Assembly: GCA_023014365.1 (NCBI GenBank)
Contig: JAEBUN010000026.1
Location: 186,001 to 250,000, forward strand
Origin: Lepiota brunneoincarnata
Lineage: Eukaryota > Basidiomycota > Agaricomycetes > Agaricales > Agaricaceae
Direction: 5' to 3'
Length of the DNA: 64,000 nt
Both the position numbers and the translations under genes were made by a program. Each line of letters starts with the position of its first letter. The stretch's first letter is position 1. The notes under the pieces were generated by a model. It was given only the letters and a program-made list of their open reading frames with translations. It had not been told where the DNA came from and did not search any database. Shown piece after piece: positions 23,722 through 35,270 of this stretch.

Positions 23722-25089
23722 ATGCCCATGAACCTTGACCTCACTTGTCCCCAAACTACTCCCCCTTTCTCAACAACACCCTCACCAACTTCCTCATCAT
23801 CTTCCATTATCATCGTAAACAATGCAAGCGTCAAACATACTGCACTTCAGACAACTCCCATTCTGGCCCCATCTCCCTACACCCCCTCTCACACCTTCAC
23901 CACAACATATGCCTCCCTCAGGGACAAGACCCCCAACCCCAACAACACCCCAGAACCATCAGCCGCCCCAGCCGCCTCCCTTAGATACCATACAGCTGGA
24001 GTACGATCATATGGACCAGATCACCCTTCTGATGGAGATCTGTGCGAGGCTGCCACCGACGGAGCCTTTACAATTAAATTGGAACACACTTCAATTTCAG
24101 AATACGACCGACAACTCTGGTATGACTATACCCACCACATACGACAGACTAAGGCTCTTGCTACTGCATACAATACACAACATGCCTGGCAGAATCACTC
24201 GAGCGACTTCTCCGCTCAAGATTGGGCCTCATGTCTGAGGTGTCGAAGAACCTACCCAAACAAAATGAGGTACATACCTTGCAGCCCCCCACCACAACCA
24301 TCCCCACAACTACCACAACAACCACTACCGCAATCATCACCACTGTCCCCAACAAGAGAAGAAAGCCCACCAGTGTCAGAAATCCCTTCAGACTTCTCAC
24401 CCCCACCAAGAACACCACCCACACCATCACCAATAACAACATCCCAATTTGGAACTCCCCCAATCCCGTTCACTCACAAACCAACCCCTGAACCACTGAC
24501 AGATCAGTCTGTATCCAATGCAGACACACAGGACACTGGGCCATGGATTGCCCCCAATTTGCCTGCCTTGGATGCAAGCAATATGCCCCAGGGCATTACT
24601 CATATGACTGCATCGAGTATAGATGCCCCCACTGCGCCGTTTTCCAACCACGCCATAAATGGACCAAATGCCCAAGTTGAAAGACTTGACACGCCTCCTA
24701 CTCCAGAAACCCAGCAACCCATCCCTCGACCACTCCCACAACTCACCATCGATACATCTACCTCACCCATGACAATTATTATGAGGAATGCTATGACAAC
24801 ATGGCCGAATCAAACATTACAGGAGAACCATGCGGTTCCTTCTGAAGAAAACCCAACCATCCCACCAGAAGAAAGGATAGAGAGTCCCCATTTCAGATGC
24901 CTTCTATATGACATTTTCTATCCGGGACAACCTCCATCCCCAGAAACCGCCACTATACTCGATCTCCACAGAACTCCCACTCCCACCTTCTCTCCCATCA
25001 TTCCTCCCAGACCAGACTCCACCGACCAACCCCAGATTGATTACTACGAACCAAATTACTTAGCTGAATACCCAGAAGAAGGAAACTAA
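23722..25089 (+). pseudogene. ORF3 of GypB, two frames fused by a 1-bp deletion
   Basis: A 455-codon open frame starts as ORF3a (MPMNLDLT) and, after a single-base loss in GCCTGGCAG (GCCTGGGCAG in GypE) near 24186, continues in the overlapping ORF3b frame to the end. The triple-knuckle segment (about 24510-24655) is still readable in the original frame but is no longer in the fused protein. No stop interrupts the fused frame. Confidence 0.75.
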
Positions 25090-25126
25090 CAAGTTGTATG
25101 GAAAACAACTCTAGAAACAGACCTAA

Positions 25127-25510
25127 TGTTATCAGAAATCTTATCAGAAGGACAGTTATCTTTAGCTATATTTCCCATGTCACTATGAAACCATCAGTAG
25201 TGTACATCAGTAGGACGATTCTTACCACATGCCTCATGTTTCTTATCTCTGACTCATAGTTACCTTGATCTGGACTATTATAGTAGGAGTACAGCCACAC
25301 TTAGAAGTATATAAGGATACAGTACAATACCTTGTATCCTTATCTTAGTGTTATAAAGTTCTTGCCTCCTATACCTCTTTGCCATAACTGGCTGGACTTA
25401 TAGTGCTCCATTGTCTCCAAGTCATGCTTAGTAGGACAGGACCAAGTCTGTATAGACATCCTGTGTCGAACTCCGTGCTACTCAAGAGCAAACCCCTAAC
25501 CCGGGTAACA
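25127..25510 (+). repeat. 3' LTR of GypB
   Basis: 384 bp, TGTTATCAG to GGGTAACA. It abuts a GypF LTR that lacks its first 30-40 bases. Confidence 0.92.
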
Positions 25511-26298
25511 GTATTTATATTGTCTAGATACATATGAGAGATAGTAAATATGAAATAGAAAACAATCAGCTTAATTGTTACAGGTACTGCAGAATATTTT
25601 GGAAGGTTTGGCAGCATTTCTACCTTGCCCTGGGTTATGGGTTTTTCTCTGATTGACAAATGGCAACCCAGCCAGACGTGTTCCATGCTCATCTGCATTA
25701 TTCTGCATCCACATGAGCGCATCAAGCCTCTGGATCAATTATGATCGGAATGTATGGCATATGGACAATCTCTTGATCCATTATAATTAATCTCAGTCAG
25801 GCAATATGCTGCAGTGCCAGGACACACAAAGCACTTGTTAATTATGAGTCTTTGATATGTCTAGGGTTTTTGGGCATCAGGTGTCACCTCCCAAACATTG
25901 GACGTTCCGTTCCATGGTCCAGTCATCATTATTGGGCTTGCTATGGGCATAATACACCTGTGACAGCCGCTATGTACATTCTTTAGGTTCCAACAAATCC
26001 GAGTTCATCAGAAAACTGCTTGTAAGGTCCCTGGATGTGACTGGAGTATACTTGATAGGCTATGTAGAGTCCAGAATCCCTCCAGAGAGCATTCTGATAG
26101 CTTGGTTCACTAAGCTTAGTGATAATGAGCTGGTTTGAACACTTCCAAGGCTCAAGTATCCTCAGTTCAGTTGAACTAGCTACTACGGGACATAGTACCA
26201 ATCCTCTATAGGGTTCTTTAATGATATAGCCAATGATTCTATGTAGAGAACTGTTCCAGAGTACAGAATTCATGTATAGGCATGAAATTGGCGTATCA
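25511..26298 (+). repeat. GypF LTR copy 1, 5'-truncated; left arm of an inverted repeat
   Basis: It matches the complete GypF LTR (TGAGACCTC to GTATCA, 823 bp) at 28188-29010 (inverted) and 32034-32856. This copy and the 28188-29010 copy are nearly identical over about 780 bp, more similar to each other than to the third. Each arm contains the same 96-codon frame, which I take as chance. Confidence 0.85.
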
Positions 26299-26604
26299 TC
26301 TCCCCCTAACCAATTGCTGACTGTCCTCAGTCATTATCTCCTTCAAATTTGCAGTATCTGAGTCTCTCTGATGCACTCTATGTTCTAGAACGTTCACCAG
26401 CTTCAAGAGTAGCATACCTTTGCTAAGCTTATTCCAAAATGATGTCATGTCACCAAGTTTAAATGTATAGATCAACTTCTTGTTGCTATAGATTGGGTCT
26501 TTTAAATGTCCCAAGGTCTTGTTTCCTCTCTTTCATTCTCCCTCTCACTTCTTACTCATCTATCCTGCTTGCATATCACTCTTCAATGCCCACTTTTATC
26601 AGTA

Positions 26605-27901
26605 ATGGACAGAAACACGTGCAGCAGCAAACGTGCTCGCTACAAGGAGGACTTGGACTCTTCTTCCAGTAAGTAGAGTTTGAGTTACAGTTTTCTCTGT
26701 TTTCTTAATACTGTTTTCAGGCTATGCTGGGCCAAGCAATGCCTCACCGGCTTCTCAAGGCACACCTTCATCATTGATCACACAACATAAGTTGCATTTT
26801 TTCCTGTTCTCATTGTCATCACTCATGTTTTCTGCTTTTAGGTCTCACTATTTGCCTACCAGCATGTTGCAACCTCCTGCCTCAATGGGAACCACCAGCA
26901 CTGCATACTAGGAGGGCTAGAGGAGGGCGAGGAGCTCAAGGAGCTCATGGAAATCGTCAGGTGGGTGTGGCAAGGACCCCTCCTCCACCATACTCTCCTC
27001 CTTGCAAACCAACTCCTCTACCAGCCTCTCCCTTGGCCGTTCCAGTGCCAAGATGCATGATTTCCATCACATTGTTGTGCAATCCAACCAACAAGTGCTC
27101 TGCTGGATTTTCCGCAGAACCCTCATCAGGTATCCTCATTGGCGGGCCCTCTGGTGGATTATCCACAGAGGCTTCATCCAGTTCAATGTTGCTGCCCCCT
27201 CTTGCCATCTCTTTGCACACCCTAGATGGGGAAGACTTGCTGGTACTCCCTCCCCTGGGTATTGCATCAGGTTCAGAGGTGCTGGGCCCTTCAACAAACC
27301 AGCCTTCTTCCCCCATACTCTCTTCTGCTACTTCAACACGTAAGCTTAGTCATTTTCATGATATATTTTGTTCTTTTCACTGACTTCTGCTTTAGCGTGT
27401 ATACCAGCTGCCCTTAAAGGCAAACAGAAGGCAAAATCATTGACACTGCCCCCTCTCCCCTTATTCCTGGTGGGTTCTAACTCATCATCACATTCTCTGG
27501 TCCCTGAGGTCTCTCAAGCTGACCTCTTTAAAATCTTTAGCTGGTCCTCTTCTCTGGATGGGCAACATGTGCTGGCTTTGCCTAGGTGCCCAACACCATC
27601 ACCACCTCACTTAGCTGGTGCTCCCGTCAAGTCTCCCACAAGTGCCGTGGAGATTTCACCTTCTCCAGATTTGGAGCTCCTTCTGGAGCCTTTGCCTGCC
27701 CCTCAAGAACCAACTTTTGTTTTTCAAGATGCATTCTTAGCTTCTCCAACCCCCATCCCTTCTTGTTTGCCTAGCCTGGTGGTTCCAGAGATCCCTCAAG
27801 AGTCTCCTCATGCTGGCCTGTTGCATCAAAAATGCATCCTTTTGTCCAAGAAGAGTTCCAACACACGGACAAAGAAATACATTCCCCAAGCTTGCGTTTG
27901 A
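26605..27901 (+). pseudogene. Intron-containing host-type gene between inverted LTRs
   Basis: I see four exons: 26605-26668, 26721-26790, 26842-27339 and 27396-27901. The introns are 52, 51 and 56 bp with GTAAGT/CAG, GTTGCA/TAG and GTAAGC/TAG ends, typical of basidiomycetes. The protein starts MDRNTCSSKRARYKED, has an Arg/Gly stretch (RRARGGRGAQGAHGNRQ) and is then Ser/Pro rich to TGA at 27899-27901. Exons 3 and 4 join in frame, but exons 2 and 3 do not as modelled, so the gene is broken or my intron 2 ends are wrong. Downstream (about 28098-28195) another frame has a Cys-rich motif (CKLECEPLGKGKKCCSC). Family not recognised. Confidence 0.55.
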
Positions 27902-28187
27902 TGCTCTGAGGCTGCCATTATTCAGGACCATGGATACTGCCACCCAGTCCCACTCTTTTGTGAGGACTTTCCTAGGCTGCTGGCAGCTAGCCAGCTTTTG
28001 GTACATCCTCCAAGTTTTCTCATGTTTCCTTACTGAAGATTTTGACATCTACTCCAGTATGTGCCACCTCGGTCTCAGTGTCCTTCCTGAACTGCTTGTA
28101 AGTTGGAGTGCGAGCCTCTGGGCAAGGGTAAGAAGTGTTGCAGCTGTGACCTCTATAATTACCCCTGCACTTTTGCAGACCATCTGC

Positions 28188-29010
28188 TGATACACCAATT
28201 TCACGCCTATACATGAATTCTGTACTCTGGAACAGTTCTCTACATAGAATCATTGGCTATATCATTAAAGAACCCTATAGAGGATTGGTACTATGTCCCG
28301 TAGTAGCTAGTTCAACTGAACTGAGGATACTTGAGCCTTGGAAGTGTTCAAACCAGCTCATTATCACTAAGCTTAGTGAACCAAGCTATCAGAATGCTCT
28401 CTGGAGGGATTCTGGACTCTACATAGCCTATCAAGTATACTCCAGTCACATCCAGGGACCTTACAAGCAGTTTTCTGATGAACTCGGATTTGTTGGAACC
28501 TAAAGAATGTACATAGCGGCTGTCACAGGTGTATTATGCCCATAGCAAGCCCAATAATGATGACTGGACCATGGAACGGAACGTCCAATGTTTGGGAGGT
28601 GACACCTGATGCCCAAAAACCCTAGACATATCAAAGACTCATAATTAACAAGTGCTTTGTGTGTCCTGGCACTGCAGCATATTGCCTGACTGAGATTAAT
28701 TATAATGGATCAAGAGATTGTCCATATGCCATACATTCCGATCATAATTGATCCAGAGGCTTGATGCGCTCATGTGGATGCAGAATAATGCAGATGAGCA
28801 TGGAACACATCTGGCTGGGTTGCCATTTGTCAATCAGAGAAAAACCCATAACCCAGGGCAAGGTAGAAATGCTGCCAAACCTTCCAAAATATTCTGCAGT
28901 ACCTGTAACAATTTAGCTTATTGTTTTCTATTTCATATTTACTATCTCTCATATGTATCTAAACAATATAAATATGGTTGTGCTTGTTCATGGAGAAGCA
29001 AGAGGTCTCA
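28188..29010 (-). repeat. GypF LTR copy 2, complete, inverted
   Basis: Read on the minus strand it starts TGAGACCTCTTGC right after a purine tract (GGAAGTGGGGG) and ends GTATCA. It is the 3' LTR of the minus-strand GypF pol next to it. Confidence 0.88.
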
Positions 29011-30510
29011 CCCCCACTTCCACATGCAAGTCTGCAAGCCATGATCAAGAACGGTTTCAAAGGATTCCAATGTCACCGTGCTACGGTTTTCATCCACCGC
29101 TGTCACTGTGTAGGGCCTGATAAACTGAGGTCTAAGCTTCTTGGCGGAAATGGCGTCGCTCTCAAGCCCAAGATTGGCTTTGTTAAGGTTCTTCGTCGAT
29201 AACAGAACTTGCGCACCCATAAAAAAAGGGGAAAGCATCAACACAATGCTTGTTGGCCTGGTACACCTGTGATACCTTACTCTCCAGGAGAGTATCTGCT
29301 GCATGGCCCACATCTGCACTGAGGTGCTCTATGAATTCCTCGGGTGTCTCCACCTTGTCATCGACAATGTCCTTTACAAGTGGGGGTATCAGCTGAGGGG
29401 AAAACCCCAGACGCAGCTGGAAGCCTGAGTACCCTGTGGACACATTCAACGTGTTCATGATGTTGAATCGAACGTGAGGTAAGGCCTTCACCCACCCGCA
29501 CTGACGTTCATCCACAGCCATACGGAGGCATTGGTTGAGTGTTTTATTTGTACGCTCCGATGCACCATCTGTTTCTGGATGGAAAGCCGTCGAAAGCTTA
29601 AGCTTAACTCTGGTGAGTTCATGAACATGTTTCCAGAAACAAGAAAGGAAAAGGACATCACAGTCCAAAATTATCTCCTCAGGCAAACCATTCTCGCAGA
29701 ACCAATGGTCAAAGAAAAGGTTTGCAAGATCCTGTGCTGAGATATCCTTCCGGCAGGGCACTAGACGAATGTCTGCACCCAAACGGTCCGTCATTGTTAA
29801 AATGTGAGTGAACCCATGCTCCTCAGGCAAAGGCCCAACAAAATCAACCACCACAGACGTGAAACGGCCACTTGGAACTGGCAAGGGATGTAGAGGACTG
29901 ACCGGTTTCCTTGTTGTCGCTTTTGCCCGTTGGCACTGAACACACCCTGGGATATAAGAATTTTCCAGAAAAGCCCGCATGCCAGGCCAGAAGAAAGCAG
30001 TGCGCATAGCCGCATATGTTTTGTCAAACCCAAAATGTCCTAGCACATTATGTGCCAGACCAACCAGTGTCTCTCGGACGTTACCCACACAAGGAACGAC
30101 AAGGCGAGTGTTGAAAAACAAAAGATCACCACTTTGCTCTAGGCCATCCATCTTGGTCTGGAGAGCCTTCTGGCACCATGGGTCCTCATTGTAGCCTTGT
30201 GTGATAGCCGAGTAGAGCTCATCATCCCTAGAAATCTCCAGAATGGATGCAGCAGGATAGTCTACTTCCACTAAGCCTTCAACACAATTCAATGGTGTTA
30301 AACCTGTAGGGCACAGAACGGAACAGACAGGCACATCTAGCTCCTCTAAGTGGTTGAAAGGTGTCATGTGCCAAGCATCGACCTCCTCCTGTGCATCCTC
30401 AAAGGCCGTGCGAGAGAGAGCATCGGCAACTGTGTTATCCGCCCCTCTTATATACACAATGTCAAAATCATATTGCTGTAAGAGTTCCATCTAGCAAGCC
30501 TGAATTTTCC
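29011..30510 (-). pseudogene. pol: pol fragment of GypF (RNase H end and integrase)
   Basis: From 30490 leftward: the end of RNase H (LLQQYDFDIVYIRGADNTVADALSR), the integrase zinc region (HNVLGHFGFDKTYAAMRTAFFWPG then CVQCQRAK), DFVGPLPEEHGFTHILTMTDR, DCDVLFLSCFW and HPETDGASERTNKTLNQCLR. The post-integrase part RPQFIRPYTVTAVDEN follows a frame change near 29190. No chromodomain is seen, so this is a different gypsy lineage from GypA-E. 5' truncated at about 30510, where it meets a second copy head to head. Confidence 0.88.
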
Positions 30511-30514
30511 CTGA

Positions 30515-31451
30515 TGACCAGAAAGTTGAGTGCATCTTGCAGTGGCCAGTTCCGACCTCTGCCAAAGATGTCTGGCAATTTTTGGGCCTTGTCCGCTATC
30601 TCGCCACCTTCCTACCACAGTTGGCAAGGTCAGCACAGGTTCTCAACAGACTCACGACAAAGGAATGTGACTTGCATTTTCCCCCTTGGACAGCAGCTCA
30701 CCAGGCCGCTTTCCAGAACATAAAGGAATTAGTCCTTGGTTCTGACTGTTTAACTGTTATTGATCACAGTTTGATGCTGGAGTATTGTGTTTTTGTAACA
30801 ACGGATGCATCGGATTCCCAGTCTGGAGCAATGTTAAGCTTTGGTAAAACGTGGGAGACATCCCATCCGGTTGCCTTTGACTCCAAACCATTTCGTGGTG
30901 CGGAGCTCAACTACCCTGTACATGAGAAAGAGCTGTTCGCCGTTGTCTGTGCTCTCAACAAATGGTGATCGGATTTGCTAGGCATCAAATTCATGGTGCT
31001 CACAGATCATCGTACTCTGGAATGCTTTGAGTCCCAGAAACATCTTTCATGTCGTCAGGCTTGCTGGATGGAACTCTTACAGCAATATGATTTTGACATT
31101 GTGTATATAAGAGGGGCAGATAACACAGTTGCCGATGCTCTCTCTTGCACGGCCTTTGAGAATGCACAGGAGGAGGTCAATGCTTGGCACATGACACCTT
31201 TCGACCACTTAGAGGAGCTAGATGTGCCTGTCTGTTCTGTTCTGTGCCCTACAGGTTTTACACCATTGAATTGTGTTGAAGGCTTAGTGGAAGTAGACTA
31301 TCCTGCTGCATCCATTCTGGAGATTTCTAGGGATGATGAGCTCTACTCGGCTATCACACAAGGCTACAATGAGGACCCATGGTGCCAGAAGGCTCTCCAG
31401 ACCAAGATGGATGGCCTAGAGCAACGTGGTGATCTTTCGGTCTTTGCTTGA
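30515..31451 (+). pseudogene. pol: pol fragment of GypF (RT connection and RNase H), opposite strand
   Basis: It begins LQWPVPTSAKDVWQFLGLVRY (RT thumb/connection), then RNase H (VTTDASDSQSGAMLSF, FRGAELNYPVHEKELFAVVCAL), a TGA after NKW at 30966-30968, and continues to 31451. Its last 400 bp duplicate in inverted form the start of the minus-strand copy at 30490. It is cut off on both sides. Confidence 0.88.
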
Positions 31452-31553
31452 ACCTTTTTCTGCTTCGCAGGTGAAAGGCGGGCCAGTGTCCAAGTCTTTT
31501 GGTGTTTGTCTCGTGAAATTCAACTGAAAACCCCCCTCACGGTGGGCTCCAGA
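31452..31553. other. Short unexplained spacer
   Basis: About 100 bp between the truncated GypF pol and the foldback element. No feature seen. Confidence 0.4.
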
Positions 31554-31826
31554 TGAAAAGGTGGAGAAACTTTTGTTGGTTTTAATATAGATAGTGGGCT
31601 TGCTTTCACTAAGCTTAGCTGCAATTCGATAAGCTTAAGCTAATACAAGTGGAATGAGATAGATAATGAACAGTTTCGTCTTTTAGGGTGTTCTGGGGGT
31701 GCGTTCTGACAGCGAAATTCAAGAGAGTAGTGTTTTTAGAGGTTAACAAACAGCCGTTGAAGTTATCTTAGCCGTACGGTGCAACAATGAAAGGACAATC
31801 CCTGCCAATTCAAAGCGCTGGGTCTC

Positions 31827-31932
31827 TGGTCTCTGGTCTCTGGTCTCTGAACTCTGGTCTCTGTCTCTGTCTCTGTCTCTAGCACTCTGGAACTCTAAAC
31901 TCTAAACTCTGGTCTCTGTCTCTGTCTCTGGG
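31827..31932 (+). repeat. TCTCTGG / TCTCTG minisatellite
   Basis: Runs of ggtctct and gtctct repeats interrupted by aactctaaactct. The complementary array is at about 33056-33105 in the right inverted end. Confidence 0.85.
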
Positions 31933-31978
31933 TTGGTCGACGACTGAAGAAATCACACTTAATGACGCACACTAAATA

Positions 31979-32856
31979 GCCCTCTGAAACCATTCTTGAT
32001 CACGGCTTACAGACTTGCATGTGGAAGCGGGGGTGAGACCTCTTGCTTCTTCACAAACAAGTGCAACCGTATTTATATTGTTTAGATACATACGAGAGAT
32101 AGTAAATATGAAATAGAAAACAATAAGCTTAATTGTTACAGGCACTGTAGAACATTTTGGAAGGTTCGGCAGCATTTCTACCTCACCCTGGGTTATGGGT
32201 TTTTCTCTGATTAACGAATGGCAATCCAGCCAGACGTGTTCCGTGCTTGTCTGCATTATTCTGCATCCACGCGAGCGCGTTAAGTTTCCGGATCAATTAT
32301 GATCGGAATGTATAGCGGATGGACAATTCCTTGATCTGTTGTAATTAATCTCAGTTAAGCAGTATGCCAAAGTGCCGGGACCCCCAAAGCACTTGTTAAT
32401 TAGGAGTCTTTGATATTTCTAGGGTTTTGCGCATCGGGTATTGCCTCCCGAATGTTGGATGTTCCGTTCCATGGTCCGGTCATCATTATTGAACTCGCTA
32501 TAGACGTAATACACCTGTGACAGCTGCTAGGTACATTCTTTTATGTTCAAACGCATTCGGGTTCATCAGAAAACTGCTTGTAAGGTCCCTTGATGTGACC
32601 GGGGTATACTTGATAGGCTATGTAGAGCCCTGAATCCCTCTGGAGAGCGTTCTGATAGCTTGGTTCACTAAGCTTAGTGATAATGAGCTGGTTTGAACAC
32701 TTCCGAGGCTCAAATATCCTCAGTTCAGGCGAACTGGCTACTACGGGATATAGTACCAATCCTCTATAGAGTTCTTTAATGATATAGCCAATGATTCTAT
32801 GTAGAGAATCATTCCGGAGTACGGAATTCATGTATAGGTGTGAAATCAGCATATCA
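31979..32856 (+). mobile_element. 3'-terminal GypF piece with complete LTR (copy 3)
   Basis: The last about 55 bases of pol (CTCTGAAACC..), purine tract GGAAGCGGGGG, then a full 823-bp LTR 32034-32856. It is more CpG-rich than copies 1 and 2. No TSD. Confidence 0.8.
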
Positions 32857-33372
32857 CTGTTATTGCTTGCGGATTTCGAGCGTGGTGTCCGGGCTTACTT
32901 CGCAGGAAAATGGAAAAGGGAGGAAGACAAGACACGTTGGGTTCCTTGAATCATCAGTAGCTGTACGGGATGCCCCCCGGTTCACAATTGGATTAACAAC
33001 CAGGGAGCGATGCTCCTGACCAAATCGTTCACAGATTTCATGTCGCTTCTACCCAGAGACAGAGACAGAGAACAGAGTTCAGAGACCAGAGACCAGAGAC
33101 CAGAGACCCTGCACTTTGAATTGACAGGGATTGTCCTTTCATTGTTGCACCATACAGCTAAGATAACTTCAATGGCTGTTCATTAACCTCTAAAACACTA
33201 CTCTCTTGAATTTCATTGTCAGAACACACCCCCAGAACACCTAAAAGATGAAACTGTTCATTATCTATCCCATATCACTTGTACTAGCTTAAGCTTATTG
33301 AATTTCAGCTAAGCTTAGTGAGAACAAGCCCTCTATCTATATTAAAAATCCACAAATGTTTCCACCTTTTCA

Positions 33373-33976
33373 TTGCCCCCAAATACATTCGCATTTCCCC
33401 ATAGCAGGGCCACCCTCACCTTTGCCTTCCCCTTACCCTTATCCCCTGAATCCCCAGAGGCCTCCTCCTCCTCATCTCTCATCTTGTCCCTATCCATGTA
33501 TTCGGAATCTGACTCCTCTGTATCTACCTACATTGGTTCTTCTGACAGACAGCTTGATGTGGCCCCTGTAGTTGTTGCAACAAGTCAAGCCCAAATTGCC
33601 TGAGGCTCTGCCTTGGCAGCCTTGTCTTGTTGCCACCTGATCTCTTCCACCATATGCTCCCTCACCCACTCCTCCGCTTGTTGCTGGCACAGCGCTATCA
33701 TCCACTGCCACTCCTCCTCCTCTTATTGCTCCTCCTCCTCCAGCCTAATCTCCAGCCATTCTCATTCCTCTCACTCTGCCTTCTCCCTCAACAATTGCAC
33801 CTTGCACTCTGTGGTGGTTGGTTGTTGGGAGGGTTGTCTGCTCATGGGAGTAAGAGGTCAGGTAGTGTTTTTTGGAATCAAGCCAGTTTACTGTTTTTAT
33901 ACCCTGCCGGAACTTTCTGATGGGCCTCGGCCCAGACTGCCTTGGGCCTCAAGGCTCAGCCCTAGAAGGGGGGCAC
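33373..33976 (-). other. Unassigned sequence with an acidic minus-strand frame
   Basis: On the minus strand a broken frame reads as Glu/Gln-rich (EEEEWQWMIALCQQQAEEW) followed by EEEEASGDSGDKGKGEGKGE. It could be a gag N-terminus or a host gene remnant. I do not recognise it. The last bases (CTAGAAGGGGGGCAC) form a purine tract before an LTR-like start. Confidence 0.35.
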
Positions 33977-34400
33977 TGTCATATCCATGCCAACTCAGAG
34001 TCTAATCATTTAAACTTCAGCTTCTTGACTCCATGTGTGCTCCACACAACAACCTTCTGCCCTCCAACTCAGCCCCAACTTGCTCCAACTGCAACCCACT
34101 GCCCAATCATCCAACCACCTCCACACGTGCTGTGGTCACCTGACCCTTGGTGTCTCTAATTCCCAGTCTCCATACCTGTACCAGTTTCCATTCCATTTGT
34201 AATCTGATTGTAATCTGTTTGTAACTATATCAGTCTCTGCTTCGCTCCACATGTAGTCAGTATGAGTCATAGTTCATAAGGCCAGTAGTATATATACCAT
34301 AGGTACTTGGCTTGTACTCTTCAGTCTGATAATTGAATCAAGCAGCAGACCAGCTCCCTGTTCCATATCCTCTCCCCTCTTCTGCCTTGCTCTGCTTCGG
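33977..34400 (+). repeat. Probable LTR of another gypsy element (single copy)
   Basis: It starts TGTCATATCC right after the tract GAAGGGGGGCAC, has a TATA region (AGTATATATACC, about 34288) and is followed by unassigned sequence. The 3' end is uncertain because there is no second copy. Confidence 0.45.
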
Positions 34401-34565
34401 CCCTGATCTCCTGAAATATGGACTCAGACAGTAGGAGGGCACAGCACATAAGCTGAGGCCACAAGTCCAACCCCCCACCCAAAGTACTCTACCTCAGCTC
34501 TGAAGTCTATGTACTGACTTTGCCCCATCCCCCAGTTACCTTACATACCACCCCAACCCCCTGCT

Positions 34566-35096
34566 TCAGTCCTGACCCACACCAGCTCCAACATTTAACC
34601 CATATAGGGACTTGTTCAGTTTACAAATATACTCTGAACCCCCTTGCTCAAACCCTTCTGGCTGCTTCATATATACTTCAGCATCAATATCACAATTGAT
34701 ATAAGCATGAGATATGTCCACAGTATGCAGATTTAGGTCTTTAAGAGCAAGTATAGTTTGGATGGTATTCTGATGCATAGTTGATGCAAAGGTTTCAAAA
34801 TAGTCTTGTCCTGGTCACTGACTAAATCCCTTTGCTACAATACAGGCTTTGTAATGCTCTATAGAGCCATCTGCATTGTGTTTAACATTGAACACCCATT
34901 TAGACCCAATTGCTTTCTCCCCTGGAGGCAGTGGTACAAGTGACCAAGTTCTATTTGTGAGGTGGGCATTAATCTCCTCCAGTGTTGCCTCATGCTATTT
35001 ATCACCCTCACCATTTGGTCACTCTAATGCCTCAGAGGATGACTGTGGTTCCAACTCGTGGCTAAACTGAGCATTCTGTTACTCATCCTCTGATTC
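34566..35096 (-). pseudogene. pol: Ty1/copia RT fragment, split from its integrase by GypC
   Basis: The minus strand reads as the start of copia RT: WSLVPLPPGEKAIGSKWVFN, NADGSIEHYKACIVAKGFSQ, then DISHAYINCDIDAEVYMKQP and SEYICKLNKSLYGL. There are several stops. It continues upstream across GypC at 42361; the duplicated GATTC proves continuity. It ends abruptly at about 34566. Confidence 0.85.
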
Positions 35097-35270
35097 TGTT
35101 ATCAGAAGTCCCCTTAAACTCCCTTATCAGAAGCCTCACTGGAAGGAACTCTTATCAGAAGCACCCAAAGTATATAAATAGATAGAAGACCTGTCATCCT
35201 AAAACAATCAGAAGTACTATCAGAACAATCTATACTTAGATAGATAAGAATATGACTCACTTACCTGGGT

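Larger units (their letters stand above)
19080..25510 (+). mobile_element. GypB: internally deleted chromovirus with discordant flanks
   Basis: It is the same family as GypA, with two 384-bp LTRs. About 1.7 kb from the gag zinc knuckle through most of RT is missing, joined at about 21290. The left flank ends GGATAC in third-family gag, while the right flank starts GTATTTATATTG inside a GypF LTR. There is no TSD, which suggests recombination between two insertions rather than one integration. Confidence 0.9.
31554..33372. mobile_element. Foldback-like element with about 320-bp inverted ends
   Basis: The left end TGAAAAGGTGGAGAAAC and right end GTTTCCACCTTTTCA begin inverted repeats that run to about 31900 and back from about 33055. 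They include AAGCTTAGC/TTAAGCTT boxes and TCTCTGG minisatellite blocks. The centre carries a 3'-terminal GypF piece and about 200 bp of unknown sequence. No transposase and no clear TSD. Confidence 0.7.

Noticed and set aside
19075..25515. TSD for GypB
   Set aside because: The flanking 5-mers (GATAC and GTATT) do not match; treated as a recombination product.
25983..26273. 96-codon frame identical in both GypF LTR arms (also 28213-28503)
   Set aside because: It lies inside an LTR and its identity follows from the near-identical arms; the third LTR copy has many amino-acid changes. Not evidence of a gene.
31827..33110. CRISPR-like repeats
   Set aside because: The TCTCTGG arrays are simple minisatellites without unique spacers, and the genome is fungal.
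33627..33920. Leu-rich + strand frame
   Set aside because: Low-complexity CTC/CTT translation with no supporting motif.
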